Shown one piece after another: positions 10,701-19,148 of a stretch of 64,000 nt of DNA. The notes beneath the pieces are model-generated. The model was not told the DNA's origin. It searched no databases and saw only the letters and a program-made list of their open reading frames with translations. The position numbers were made by a program, and so were the translations under genes. The stretch is from positions 1 through 64,000 of the forward strand of contig CAZCAC010000027.1 in assembly GCA_964496575.1 (NCBI GenBank), given 5' to 3'. Every line of letters begins with the position of its first letter. Position 1 is the stretch's first letter. The DNA comes from CAZCAC01 sp964496575. GTDB taxonomy: Bacteria > Planctomycetota > UBA1135 > GCA-002686595.

Positions 10701-11137
10701 TTGAAGTACTCCAGGATCTCGCCATGGGTGGGCAGCGGCGCGCGTGAGGCCACCAGCGCCTTCTCGTAGAGACCCGCCTCCGACAAGACCCAGGCCCGCA
10801 ACGAGACGCACCGGGTCAGCGGCCCCGCGCATTCGGGGGTGGCGCGCCAGGCCATGCGGAGCCACATCGCGGTGCTCTCGTCGATCGCCTTCTCGTGCTC
10901 GCCCCGGGACAGCACGGCGAGCCGGATGCGCGCCAGCTCCTCCTCGAAGGCGCTGTCGGGGATCGAGAAGGCGCGCATGATGTGCGGCGCCAGGTCGTCG
11001 CGCAGGCTTCCTCCCCAGAGTTGACGGCCCGTGGACCAGACCTGCTGTTGTTCCTGCGGCGCGTCCACCTCCTGGGCGACGGGCCCGGAAGCCGAAACGA
11101 GGACGGCGAGCAGTGCAGTGCTCACGATCGTGTACAT
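7769..11137 (-). CDS. Exported HEAT-repeat protein
   Basis: The product is 1122 residues with a Sec signal peptide (MYTIVSTALLAVLVSASG, cleavage likely near PVAQE) and HEAT-like helical repeats over most of its length. The clearest units are around residues 480-600 (VRQEAEKSLGSM, IRCYAVAALSKY) and near the C-terminus (IRAAAARGLAAFG, VRAAAEKALERLYELP). The tail is acidic and charged (EAQEEKDESEGK). HEAT solenoids bind proteins, and no enzyme motif was found. The start has a good GGAGGG ribosome site six bases upstream. It converges with the CHAT gene, so it is not part of that operon. The function is unknown. Confidence 0.8.
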   Translation of the reverse strand: MYTIVSTALLAVLVSASGPVAQEVDAPQEQQQVWSTGRQLWGGSLRDDLAPHIMRAFSIPDSAFEEELARIRLAVLSRGEHEKAIDESTAMWLRMAWRATPECAGPLTRCVSLRAWVLSEAGLYEKALVASRAPLPTHGEILEYFKQGYTSTDLGAGTELWTGLAEALEVDPELVELRQRIEAASAETGIFVGRCRKLLSEDRFRYLERNFGLPSDEVAELIVNDLATGHYSRLKKLGSQGVAAIAFVALADPDANGLHDVGRSASRSSVLALLRLDRMRALQLFAEWFEAGGSVWRSRILEACQGESDLQNESAWVPFPPPMKDVERTGGRPWTPEWIPVIARLITDEQTREEGLQLARPCAEWDALTPALQEALSGCIRSDSQLLASKVLAALGENLGEKLPRVPSAYPIYVAGLESPFPDIRHACAWRLSSCAAVEALQPFFGDPDPQVRQAVARVFGVDLVTMQQGSGAQVRTRPERVYLTPERIPIIEALLADEVEAVRQEAEKSLGSMDWARATIPQLVASRQPQIRCYAVAALSKYRLTPVEHELLRRLLQDPAASVRSQLATRWRHIDTASWKTSLDALTGDPDPEVLRALDLALSASSVRDINAKSAVLAALPARLANPAEPFTARCDGEDLGLLRLVQKLDVAFVEAPFVLAYALEHGHDWTVANLLDSVIRPSEVEPVESGTTLGLVYPIVPRQDRLIDAHQLRALDPPARRALYDWPGTPDRPGSAEQKELRKQLIGRAMLRGPGPDDEAAILAIEAGNTDRAWVLQILSSSSQSTPERQALRWRVFKDETAPLELRLAAGAGIDFLFRPEGEKVLDSLLEAAHRATLLDELGEVVKASEWGNEYILRVMKEARLTGYPLELFVDWAFEPEVGRLGTDEAATEVLDRFLSAPGDGNTAVEDALTYLGDSMLVYEHPEHVLSAARDWRYIGTAIAVMGQRRSPEFFEALCSMFDHDWPGLTTLNTHGVRQDAILALAEYGGRGTMEFLTGLLFEVDEDLRETIIFALEDLKKVEDLRASWRTPPLPERDAALIELVEMLSAESPQIRAAAARGLAAFGALEAIPQLIRLLEDDSELVRAAAEKALERLYELPVEAETGAEAQEEKDESEGK

Positions 11138-11285
11138 GTGATTCCCTCCAAGGTCGAGTCGTGCGGATGGGAGACCCCTCGTGGGTCCGGCGCGCTTCGA
11201 CGGTCATCCTGCGACCCTCTTCCGCCGGGGGAGTGATCCACCCGTGGAGCCGCGGTCAACCGCAGGTGAACCAGCGCAAGCCCTT

Positions 11286-12002
11286 TTACGACAGGAACTT
11301 GTAGCCGACGTGACGCACCGTCAGGAGGTGCCGCGGGTGCTCCGGATCGGGCTCGATCTTCTTGCGCAGCTTGAGCACGTGGGTGTCGACGGTGCGCGGT
11401 CCCGACGCCGCGTTCGGCCCCCAGACGCGATCGAGCAGCGCGTCGCGACCGAAGACTTGGCCCTCGTGGTCGAGGAAGAAACGCAGGAGGTCGAGCTCCA
11501 GGCGCGAGAGTCCGATCCGCTCGCCGCCGCGGATCAGGGTGTAGCCGGCGAAGTCGACCTCGGCGTCACCGAAGCGCGCGGTGGTCGCCGCTCCTTCGAT
11601 CCCCGGCGTCGCGCCGCGCATCCGCTCGATCTGCGCGCGCACCCGCAGGAGCAGCTCGCGCATCGAGAAGGGCTTGACCACGTAGTCGTCCGCGCCGTAC
11701 TCGAAGCCCTGCACGCGATCCCACTCCTCGCCGCGCGCGGAGAGGATCACCACCGGCGCGGTCACCCGGTCGCGACGCACGTCGCGCAGGATGGTGAATC
11801 CGTCGACCTTGGGCAGCATCAGGTCGAGCAGGATCAGGTCGGGGTCCTCGGTCAGCGCGAGTCGCCGCCCCAGCTCGCCGTCGGCGGCGGCGAGCACCTC
11901 GAAGCCCTCGTCCTCGAGGGTGTCGACCAGCGGCACGCGGATCGACTCCTCGTCCTCGATGACCAGGATGCGCTTCGGTTTCGAGTGGTTCGCGGTGCTC
12001 AT
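11286..12002 (-). CDS. Two-component response regulator, OmpR/PhoB family
   Basis: The product is a 238-residue DNA-binding response regulator. The receiver domain (residues about 10-125) has the acidic pair E16/D17, the phospho-acceptor Asp60 in LILLDLMLP and the conserved Lys in VVKPFS. The C-terminal winged-helix domain (about 140-238) has the OmpR-type LSRLELDLLRFF and TVDTHVLKLRKKIE segments. The start is the ATG at 12002, which overlaps the stop of the upstream kinase gene as ATGA, so the two are translationally coupled. It should regulate transcription in response to the kinase. Target genes are not evident, and the divergent surface-protein cluster at 14413 is one candidate. Confidence 0.95.
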   Translation of the reverse strand: MSTANHSKPKRILVIEDEESIRVPLVDTLEDEGFEVLAAADGELGRRLALTEDPDLILLDLMLPKVDGFTILRDVRRDRVTAPVVILSARGEEWDRVQGFEYGADDYVVKPFSMRELLLRVRAQIERMRGATPGIEGAATTARFGDAEVDFAGYTLIRGGERIGLSRLELDLLRFFLDHEGQVFGRDALLDRVWGPNAASGPRTVDTHVLKLRKKIEPDPEHPRHLLTVRHVGYKFLS

Positions 12003-14062
12003 CCCTGCTCCTCCTCCAGCGGCAAGCGTAGCTCGAAGCGACAGCCGACACCATTCGCCCCCGCCTCGCAGGAGACCCGGCCGTCGTGCCCGCGCACGAT
12101 CTCGCGCACGATCGCGAGACCCAGTCCCGCGCCGGGCGTTCCATTCCCGCGCTCCTCCTCCGGCGGGCCCTGGCGGAACGGCTCGAAGATCCGCTCCCGC
12201 AGCGCGGGCTCGATGCCGCGGCCGTCGTCGGTGAGCGCGAGGATCAGCTCGCCGCCCCTGGTCTCCGCCTCGAAGGTGATCCGGCTCGCCGCGGCGTGCG
12301 CAAGGGCGTTTTCGACCAGGTTGACCAGCGCGCGGCGCAGCGCCTCGACGTCGGCGTTCACCTCGACCTCCGCGACCTCCACGCGAGACTCGAACCGTGG
12401 CTGCGCGGCGGCACGGCGCTCCTCGACCACCTTGCGCAGGGCTTCCGCCAGCTCGGCCGCACCGACCGGCTCCCGGTCGAGTCGGGGCCCCTCGCCGCGG
12501 TCGAGGCGCGAGAAGTCGAGCACGTTGGCGACGAGCCGCTCCAGCCGTCGCGCTTCCCCCTGGATCAGGCCGAAGTAGCGCTCCTGCCGCTCTGGCGTGC
12601 GCGCGCGCCCCTCGACCAGGCTCTCGGTCGCGAGCAGGATGCCGGTGACCGGCGTGCGCAGCTCGTGCGAGACGCGGGCGATGAATCCCGCCTTCAGCTC
12701 CTGCAGCCGACGCTGGCGCCGCAAGCCGCCGAACGAGACGACTCCGGCGAGCAGGGTGAAGAGCCCCATCACCACCAGCGCGATCTGCAGGAACCCGAGG
12801 CGTCGCTCCTCGCTCTCGATGAAGGCCGCGGGGTCCTCGTGGCGCAGGAGGAAACCCAGCTGTCCGCCGGCGAGCTCCGTCCACGGTCGCACCTGTTCGC
12901 CGAGCTCGGTCTCGTCACCGGTGAGGTCGGCGTGAAACCCGCGGCCGAAGGAGGCGAGCTTGTCGAGCCGGATCAGCAGCCCGCCGCGGAGGAACCGTTC
13001 GCGGTGGAAGAAGCAGTGGGTGAGGGCCCCGCGCGGTCGAATCGTCAGCAGGTCGTCGCCGCGGGGGAGGAAGCGAATCCCGTCGACGCCCTGGCCGAGC
13101 AGCACCTCTGCGTCGACGCCACCCTCTTCCACCCAGCGCACGTGCGCTTCGAGCCGGGCCCGCGCCTCCACGCTTTCCCGCAGACCCGGCGCTGCTCCGC
13201 CCGCCAGCTCGACGACCTGCTCGAGAAGCACGCGCAGCTCGGGCTGGACCTCTGCCTCCAGGAGGCCGGTCGCGCGGCGCTCGACCACGGCGCCCTCGAG
13301 AACACCGATCTTCCCCGCGCGCCACCACTCGGCGAGCTGCTCGCCCAGCTCGAGGCGCTCTTCCTCGTCGAGAACCTCGGCGACGGCGAGGCCGGTGAGC
13401 AACGCGCAGGAGATGCCGCCCGAGAGCCCGCTCGCGGCGAGCGAACCGCCGGCGGCCTCCGTCTCCCGCTTCGCCGCCGTCCACTGCTCACGCACCAGCT
13501 CGTTCCGCTCCGTGCGCAGTCCGAGCTGCACCGCGCGTAACCGCCCCTGCGCCCGCCGCGCGGGATCGACGTCGTGATCGAGCGCCGCCGTGATCGCTCC
13601 GATCGCGCGCTCCAGGTCGCGCCGCTCGATCTCCTGGTGGCGAGCTTCGGTGAGGAGCGCATCGAAAGCCGCGACCGCGTCGGGATCGTCCGGCGCACCG
13701 GGCTCCCGGGTCCCGATGGCGACGCGCACCTGCTCCAGCCTGGCCGCGTCGACCTCCGCGCCCCAGACGACGCGATGCTCCTGCCACGCCGAGGTCCGGA
13801 TCGTCATCCAGCTGGGTCCACCGGGCGTCGACTGCGCCCGGGCCCCGAAGCCGGCAGAGCGCAGCATGGCGGCCCACTCTTCCTCGACGGCCCCCGCCAG
13901 CTCCCGAGCCGCCTCGTCGAGCGCCAGCTTCCCCGCCCACTCCGGGCGCGACCGGATCTCCGCCGCGGCGAGCAGCATCACCAGCCCCGAGGCGACGCCG
14001 AGGAGCAGCGCCAGCAGCTCGGAGCGTCGGGACCGGGCCCCGAATCGTGCGCGGGAGGCCAT
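11999..14062 (-). CDS. Sensor histidine kinase with large extracytoplasmic domain
   Basis: The 687-residue kinase has two membrane segments (about 16-36 and 424-446) enclosing a domain of about 385 residues, probably extracytoplasmic, of unrecognised type and rich in Arg and Glu helices. The cytoplasmic part has the H-box SHELRTP with His466, an N-box (LVNLVENALAHA), and the G1 and G2 boxes DDGRGIEP and GAGLGLAIV. The chosen ATG at 14062 starts MASRARFGARSRR followed by the first membrane segment; earlier in-frame starts would add an unconvincing leader. Its stop overlaps the regulator start by four bases. The ligand sensed is unknown, and the sensor domain is unusually large. Confidence 0.93.
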   Translation of the reverse strand: MASRARFGARSRRSELLALLLGVASGLVMLLAAAEIRSRPEWAGKLALDEAARELAGAVEEEWAAMLRSAGFGARAQSTPGGPSWMTIRTSAWQEHRVVWGAEVDAARLEQVRVAIGTREPGAPDDPDAVAAFDALLTEARHQEIERRDLERAIGAITAALDHDVDPARRAQGRLRAVQLGLRTERNELVREQWTAAKRETEAAGGSLAASGLSGGISCALLTGLAVAEVLDEEERLELGEQLAEWWRAGKIGVLEGAVVERRATGLLEAEVQPELRVLLEQVVELAGGAAPGLRESVEARARLEAHVRWVEEGGVDAEVLLGQGVDGIRFLPRGDDLLTIRPRGALTHCFFHRERFLRGGLLIRLDKLASFGRGFHADLTGDETELGEQVRPWTELAGGQLGFLLRHEDPAAFIESEERRLGFLQIALVVMGLFTLLAGVVSFGGLRRQRRLQELKAGFIARVSHELRTPVTGILLATESLVEGRARTPERQERYFGLIQGEARRLERLVANVLDFSRLDRGEGPRLDREPVGAAELAEALRKVVEERRAAAQPRFESRVEVAEVEVNADVEALRRALVNLVENALAHAAASRITFEAETRGGELILALTDDGRGIEPALRERIFEPFRQGPPEEERGNGTPGAGLGLAIVREIVRGHDGRVSCEAGANGVGCRFELRLPLEEEQG

Positions 14063-14412
14063 GACCCGAGTGTAGACGCCGCGTGGTGCCCCCCAGGTCA
14101 ACCGGGAGTCAAATGTGCCGGGGGGGTACCTGCCTCGCCGCTGCCTCCACTTCCGCGAGCAGTGCACGGGGCTCCTCGGCAATGAGGGGCCAGGGCGCCC
14201 CCCTTCGAGCCTTCCGGACCCCGGGATGGCCAGGATCCCGGCCAGCAACCAGGCCTGGAATCGGAACCCACAACGGCTCGCGCGCGTCCTACCTGGATGA
14301 GGGAGGGTCGGAAGGAGTGACCGACCCCTCCCCGGAGGGTAGAGCCGGCAGCGGCGTCTATCCTGCTCGTGCCGCGCTCCCTCGCACCAGATCAGAATCT
14401 CGGAGATGTCTC
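14063..14412. other. Intergenic region between divergent genes
   Basis: About 350 bases separate the histidine kinase (leftward) from the first tandem surface protein (rightward), so promoters for both should lie here. One modest inverted repeat was seen, GGGTCGG at 14305-14311 with CCGACCC at 14321-14327 (7-bp stem, 9-base loop). An in-frame extension of the downstream gene to 14083 has no signal-peptide logic and was not used. No small gene is supported. Confidence 0.5.
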
Positions 14413-15858
14413 ATGATCCGCGCCCTTCTCACCGTTACCGGTCTCTTCCTCCTCGGCGCCGGCGCCCTTGCCCAGAGGGCCTCCTCGATCCTGCCCGTGC
14501 CGGACGTCAAGCACGCAGGCACCTACCACGTGGCGACGGGAACCTGGACTCGGGGGCAGCCGTCCCTGGCCAGGTCCAGATACGACGTGATCTACGACAA
14601 CACCTGCTCCGGCGCCTGGTATGTAGCCCTCGAGCAGCAGACCTTCCACGATGATGGTCGCATCCCCAGCACCACCTCGCCGGTGGTCACCCAGACGCCG
14701 ATGCCGGGCAGCAACTGGCCCGCCGTCTCGTTTCAGGGGACCGACGACACGTACGACATCGGCTGGTACGAGTTCGCGTACTGCACGGGTGTCGCGGCGC
14801 CGATGACCGCGCTGACTGCCTTCTACGAGTGCTATACCTCGTGTTCCGACGCGACCCTCATCAGCCCCACCATGGCTGTGCAGGTCTCGGGTCTTCCGGG
14901 TTCGCCGAGCCCCGGGGTCGGAGTCGGCTGCTGGACCGTCGGCATCGATCTCGTCGGTTCCACCCTCTATTTCCAGATGATGGGTGACTGCGACGGCACC
15001 TGGGACGGCACGCCGGCCCTCGACAACTTCGGCTACATGTACATGCAGTCGACCCCCGACCCGGCCGTCATCTCCGGCCCGATCCTGGCCGGTGATCCCG
15101 ACGGCCTCCTGCTCGACGGCCCCGGCACCAGCGGCTGCTGCGTCGGGTGCAACACCATCTTTCTCCAGATCGGTACACCTGGCATTCCCGGTACCAGCAC
15201 CGAAGGCTCCGGTCTGAACTGCCAGGACTTCTTCGAGATCGACGACCACCTCGGTGGCTACAGCTTCGTCTACAACGGCTGCTACTGGTACGGCGGTTAC
15301 TCGGCCGCAGCGCCGCATGCCGATATCCACATGGAGATCGCCTCCAGACACTGGCACCCGCACCCCGGCATTCCCTACTGCTTTGGCAACACCACATCGG
15401 GCAACCCCTGTCCCTGCGGGAACGACAATCCGGATCTCCCGAACGGCTGCGGCAACGGCACTTATCCGGGCGGCGCGAACCTGGCCGGCTCCGGAGTGGC
15501 TTCCCTCGCCAGCGATTCCCTGATCCTGTACGGGACCTTCGGCCAGCCGAACAACTCGAGCATGTTCTTCCAGGCCATCAACAACCTCGACGGCCTCAGC
15601 ATCTTCCTCGGTGACGGCATCCAGTGTGCGGGTGGAAACCTGAAGCGCCTGAAGGTCAAGACGAACGACGCGAACGGTTCCGCCGACACCACCCCGACCG
15701 TGATCTCGGCGCGGTCCGCCGCCCTGGGCTACACCATTCAGCCTGGCGACATGCTCTACTACCAGTGGTGGTATCGCGACAACAACAATCCGCCCTGCGG
15801 CCTCGGGGTCAACGATTCCAACACCTCGAACGGCTACCAGATTGTCTGGATCCCCTGA
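14413..15858 (+). CDS. Secreted cysteine-rich protein, tandem paralog 1, with WxP C-terminal domain
   Basis: The 481-residue product has a Sec signal peptide (MIRALLTVTGLFLLGAGALAQ). A region of about 300 residues is shared with the next two genes; it starts RASSILPVPDVKHAGTYH and is rich in Cys, Tyr and Gly (for example TSGCCVGCNTIF). From about residue 320 comes the domain repeated across this window: PYCFGN, NPCPCGNDN, a PNNSSMFFQ segment, GDGIQCAGGNLKRL, YYQWWYRDN, then NTSNGYQIVWIP at the extreme C-terminus. The many cysteines imply disulphides outside the cytoplasm. The central region resembles no family I recognise. It is the first of three same-strand paralogs and is followed by a hairpin at 15915-15940. 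The start has GGAG upstream. A role in surface structure or binding is inferred only. Confidence 0.85.
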   Translation: MIRALLTVTGLFLLGAGALAQRASSILPVPDVKHAGTYHVATGTWTRGQPSLARSRYDVIYDNTCSGAWYVALEQQTFHDDGRIPSTTSPVVTQTPMPGSNWPAVSFQGTDDTYDIGWYEFAYCTGVAAPMTALTAFYECYTSCSDATLISPTMAVQVSGLPGSPSPGVGVGCWTVGIDLVGSTLYFQMMGDCDGTWDGTPALDNFGYMYMQSTPDPAVISGPILAGDPDGLLLDGPGTSGCCVGCNTIFLQIGTPGIPGTSTEGSGLNCQDFFEIDDHLGGYSFVYNGCYWYGGYSAAAPHADIHMEIASRHWHPHPGIPYCFGNTTSGNPCPCGNDNPDLPNGCGNGTYPGGANLAGSGVASLASDSLILYGTFGQPNNSSMFFQAINNLDGLSIFLGDGIQCAGGNLKRLKVKTNDANGSADTTPTVISARSAALGYTIQPGDMLYYQWWYRDNNNPPCGLGVNDSNTSNGYQIVWIP

Positions 15859-15914
15859 CGCGAATGGACCGGTCAACCTCCGACTGACGGGTTCACGCCT
15901 TCCGCCCTCGACGA

Positions 15915-15940
15915 GCCGGCCACGGGTGACCGTGGCCGGC
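15915..15940 (+). terminator. Terminator-like hairpin after paralog 1
   Basis: An 11-bp perfect stem (GCCGGCCACGG at 15915-15925, pairing with 15930-15940) with a GTGA loop lies 57 bases after the stop codon. It is followed by CTCGCTTTGT, only a weak T tract. It would separate this gene from the next paralog. Confidence 0.6.
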
Positions 15941-16101
15941 CTCGCTTTGTCGGGAGGCGACGCGAGGCAGCGAACCGGTGGAAAACCGGGAATCCTGGGA
16001 CAGATCACCACCGAGCGACATTCCGGGGGTGTCCGATCGCTCTCCCCGACTCATCTCGTCCCCGGTGTCTCACGGAAGACCCGCCGGAAGGAAGACAGCC
16101 C

Positions 16102-17556
16102 ATGCTGCGTCTGCTCATCCTCGCCACCGGCCTCGCGATCATGGCTCCGGCCGCCCTGGCCCAGGGCGGGGCCAGGATCCTCCCCGTTCCCGGGGTGAAG
16201 CACGCCGGCACTCTCCACCTCGCGACGGGGACCTGGACCCGAGGCACGCGACCGGTCGCCCCGGGTGCGAGCGACGTGCTCTACGACAACACCTGCTCCG
16301 GCGCGTGGTACACCGCCCTGGAGCAGCAGACCTTCCACGATGACGGTCGTCTCCCGAGCACCAGCTCGCCACAGATCGACCAGGGCGCGTTCGGCAGCGG
16401 CACCTGGATGGCCACTTCCTTCCCCGGCACGCGCGACACCTACGAGATCCATGGGTATCAGATCGCCTACTGCACCTACTCGCCGCCACCGGTGAGCGCA
16501 GTCCAGTTCTTCTACGAGTGCTACGTCGCGTGTTCGGACGCCACGCAGCTGTCACCGACTGCTGGTTTCCATATCACGGGTCTTCCGGGTTCAGGGTACG
16601 GTGTTGGCGGCATCGGATGCTGGATCGTCGACATCGACCTGCTCGGTACCACCCTCGAGTTCGCCATGAACGCCGACTGCGATGGCAGCTGGGACGGCCA
16701 GCCCGAGCTGGACAACTTCGGCTACGCTCACATGCAGGTGACCGCCGATCCTTGGGCCCTGTCCGGCCCTATCCTGGCGGGTGACCCCGACGGTCTCCTG
16801 CTGGACGGCCCCGGCACGACCGGCTGCTGCGTCGGCTGCAATACCGTCTTCTGGGCCGGGTCGAACGTGCCTGGAACCAGCGTGGAGGGATCCGGTCTCA
16901 ATGCCCATGACTTCTTCGAGGCCGACGATCATCTCGGTGGACTGGTCTTCCGGTACAACGGCTGCTTCTGGTTTCTCGACGGCTACTCGGCCAACGCACC
17001 GCACGCAGACATTCACTTCAGGATCGTCGGCGATGCCGACGGTTCCTGGCCTCCGTTCACTGCGTACTGCTTTGGCCACACGGCTCAGGGCAATCCCTGT
17101 CCCTGCTCCAACGACAACGACCAGAGTGACTCCAACGGCGCCGGGTGCGCGAACGGCACCTTCGCCGCCGGAGCCCGCCTCCGGGCGAGCGGCCTTCCCA
17201 GCGTCAGTGGCGACAGCCTGGTGCTGCATGGAGCTCGGGGCCAGCCGAACAACACGGGGCTGTTCTTCCAGGCGCTCAACGACCTCGATGGCGGAGGGGC
17301 CTTTCTCGGCGACGGCATCCGCTGCGCGGGTGGTCTCCTGAAGCGGATGAAGGTGCAATCGAACGACGCGAACGGGGACGCGAACACCAGCGGGACGGTG
17401 ATCTCCGTTCGGTCGGCGCAGCTGGGAGACCTTCTCTCGCCAGGTGATGTACGGCGCTATCAGTGGTGGTACCGCGACACGGGCAATCCACCCTGCGGTC
17501 CCGGCGTGAACGATTCCAACACCTCGAACGGCCTGGAGATTCACTGGCAGCCGTAG
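16102..17556 (+). CDS. Secreted cysteine-rich protein, tandem paralog 2, with WxP C-terminal domain
   Basis: The 484-residue product is clearly homologous along its full length to the genes on either side. The signal peptide is MLRLLILATGLAIMAPAALAQ and the mature start resembles ARILPVPGVKHAGTLH. The middle carries the same TTGCCVGCNTVFW segment, and the shared terminal domain begins near residue 322 (AYCFGHT, NPCPCSNDN), ending NTSNGLEIHWQP. A GGAAGGAAG ribosome site precedes the ATG. The next paralog starts 69 bases later with no hairpin between, so the two may be co-transcribed. Divergence between copies is well beyond recent duplication, which suggests maintained, perhaps specialised, roles. 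No enzymatic motif was seen. Confidence 0.85.
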   Translation: MLRLLILATGLAIMAPAALAQGGARILPVPGVKHAGTLHLATGTWTRGTRPVAPGASDVLYDNTCSGAWYTALEQQTFHDDGRLPSTSSPQIDQGAFGSGTWMATSFPGTRDTYEIHGYQIAYCTYSPPPVSAVQFFYECYVACSDATQLSPTAGFHITGLPGSGYGVGGIGCWIVDIDLLGTTLEFAMNADCDGSWDGQPELDNFGYAHMQVTADPWALSGPILAGDPDGLLLDGPGTTGCCVGCNTVFWAGSNVPGTSVEGSGLNAHDFFEADDHLGGLVFRYNGCFWFLDGYSANAPHADIHFRIVGDADGSWPPFTAYCFGHTAQGNPCPCSNDNDQSDSNGAGCANGTFAAGARLRASGLPSVSGDSLVLHGARGQPNNTGLFFQALNDLDGGGAFLGDGIRCAGGLLKRMKVQSNDANGDANTSGTVISVRSAQLGDLLSPGDVRRYQWWYRDTGNPPCGPGVNDSNTSNGLEIHWQP

Positions 17557-17625
17557 CTTCGGCCGTTCCGATCTCCCTCTCTCGAACCAGCCCCTGCCCC
17601 CGGATCGGCGAACCAGGAGAGCACA

Positions 17626-19077
17626 ATGCGTCACCTCCCCATGATCATCGTCACGCTCGTGAGTCTCGGCGTCGGCGCCTCCGCCCAGAAGACCTCCTCG
17701 ATCCTGCCCGTGCCGAGTGTGAAGCACGCTGGCACCTACCACGTGGCGACCAGGACCTGGACCCGTGGAGAACGGCCGCTGGCCAGGGGGGAGTACGATG
17801 TCATCTACGACAACAGCTGCGCCGGGAAGTGGTACACCGCCCTCGAGCAGCAGACCTTCCACGATGACGGCCGAATCCCCAGCCACACCTCGCCGCAGGT
17901 GGATCAGGAACCCTTCGGCAGCGGCAACTGGATGAATACGTCGCTCGTTGGCACCGGGTACGGCTACGACGTGAGCGCGTACCAGTTTGCGTATTGCACC
18001 GGTGTCGCGGCGCCGATGACCGCGATGACGCTTTTCTACGAATGCTACAGCGCCTGCTCGGACGCGAGCGGGCTCACTCCGACGATGGCCCTGCAGCTCC
18101 CGGGTCTGCCCGGTTCTCCTACCCCCGGCATCAACATCGGCTGCTGGGTCGTCGATATCGACCTCCTCGGCTCCACGTTCAGCTTCCACATGAAGGGTGA
18201 CTGCGATGGGAGCTGGGGTGGCTCGCCGGCGCTCGACAATTTCGGCTACGCCTACATGCAGGTGACCCCCGACCCCGCCGCCATATCCGGACCGATCCTG
18301 ACCGGTGACCCGGACGGCATCATCGACGATGCGGGGCCCGGTGGTACCGGCTGCTGCGTCGGCTGCAATACCATCTTCTGGGCCGGCTCGAACGTGCCCG
18401 GCACCGCCACGGACGGATCGGGACTGAACAACCAGAACTTCTTCGAGATGGACGACTACCTCGGCGGCTCGACCTTCGTCTACAACGGCTGCTACTGGTG
18501 CTGCTATTCGGCCACCGCGCCCTACATGTCGATCCACATGGAGATCCTGGGGGATGGCGACTGTTGCCCGCCTCCTCCGCCCCAGAAGTACTGCTTCGGC
18601 CACACCAGCCAGGGCAACACCTGTCCCTGTTCGAACGACAACGACCAGAGTGACCAGGAGTCCGGCTGCGCGAACGGTACCTACGCCGCCGGCGCCTCCC
18701 TCGACGGCACCGGCAGCGCCCGCCTCTCCAATGATACGGTCGTCCTTCACGGCACTAGAGGCCAGCCGAACAACTCGAGCATGTTCTTCCAGGCGCTCAA
18801 CAGCCTCGACGGTCTGGGCGTCTACCTCGGGGATGGCATCCGCTGCGCCGGTGGTTTCCTGAAGCGGCTGAAGGTCGCGCAGAACGACGCCATCGGGGAC
18901 GCGGATACCGCCGGGACCGTGATCTCCGTTCGCTCGGCGCAGCTCGGCGACACTCTCTCACCAGGCGATATCCGTCGCTATCAGTGGTGGTATCGCGATA
19001 CGAGCAACCCGCCTTGCGGGCCGGGGGTCAACGACTCCAACAGCTCGAACGGTCTGGAGATTCACTGGTTGCCCTGA
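17626..19077 (+). CDS. Secreted cysteine-rich protein, tandem paralog 3, with WxP C-terminal domain
   Basis: The 483-residue product has the signal peptide MRHLPMIIVTLVSLGVGASAQ, a mature start KTSSILPVPSVKHAGTYH, and the same central Cys-rich module (GTGCCVGCNTIFW, YNGCYWCCY). The terminal domain from about residue 321 (KYCFGHT, NTCPCSNDN) ends NSSNGLEIHWLP. A good AGGAGAG site lies eight bases before the ATG. The next gene, a TrmO-family protein, begins 71 bases later with its own strong ribosome site. As for its two paralogs, secretion and disulphide bonding follow from sequence, while the role is unknown. Confidence 0.85.
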   Translation: MRHLPMIIVTLVSLGVGASAQKTSSILPVPSVKHAGTYHVATRTWTRGERPLARGEYDVIYDNSCAGKWYTALEQQTFHDDGRIPSHTSPQVDQEPFGSGNWMNTSLVGTGYGYDVSAYQFAYCTGVAAPMTAMTLFYECYSACSDASGLTPTMALQLPGLPGSPTPGINIGCWVVDIDLLGSTFSFHMKGDCDGSWGGSPALDNFGYAYMQVTPDPAAISGPILTGDPDGIIDDAGPGGTGCCVGCNTIFWAGSNVPGTATDGSGLNNQNFFEMDDYLGGSTFVYNGCYWCCYSATAPYMSIHMEILGDGDCCPPPPPQKYCFGHTSQGNTCPCSNDNDQSDQESGCANGTYAAGASLDGTGSARLSNDTVVLHGTRGQPNNSSMFFQALNSLDGLGVYLGDGIRCAGGFLKRLKVAQNDAIGDADTAGTVISVRSAQLGDTLSPGDIRRYQWWYRDTSNPPCGPGVNDSNSSNGLEIHWLP

Positions 19078-19148
19078 TCACCTGCGGCCAGGATCTGGTT
19101 CTGGCGCCCCGTCCTCGATAGTCTCCTTTCCGTGAGGAGGTGACGCCC

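Noticed and set aside
16591..18750. 719-residue minus-strand frame across two tandem paralogs
   Set aside because: It repeats itself only because the sense genes are paralogs; no signal or motif.
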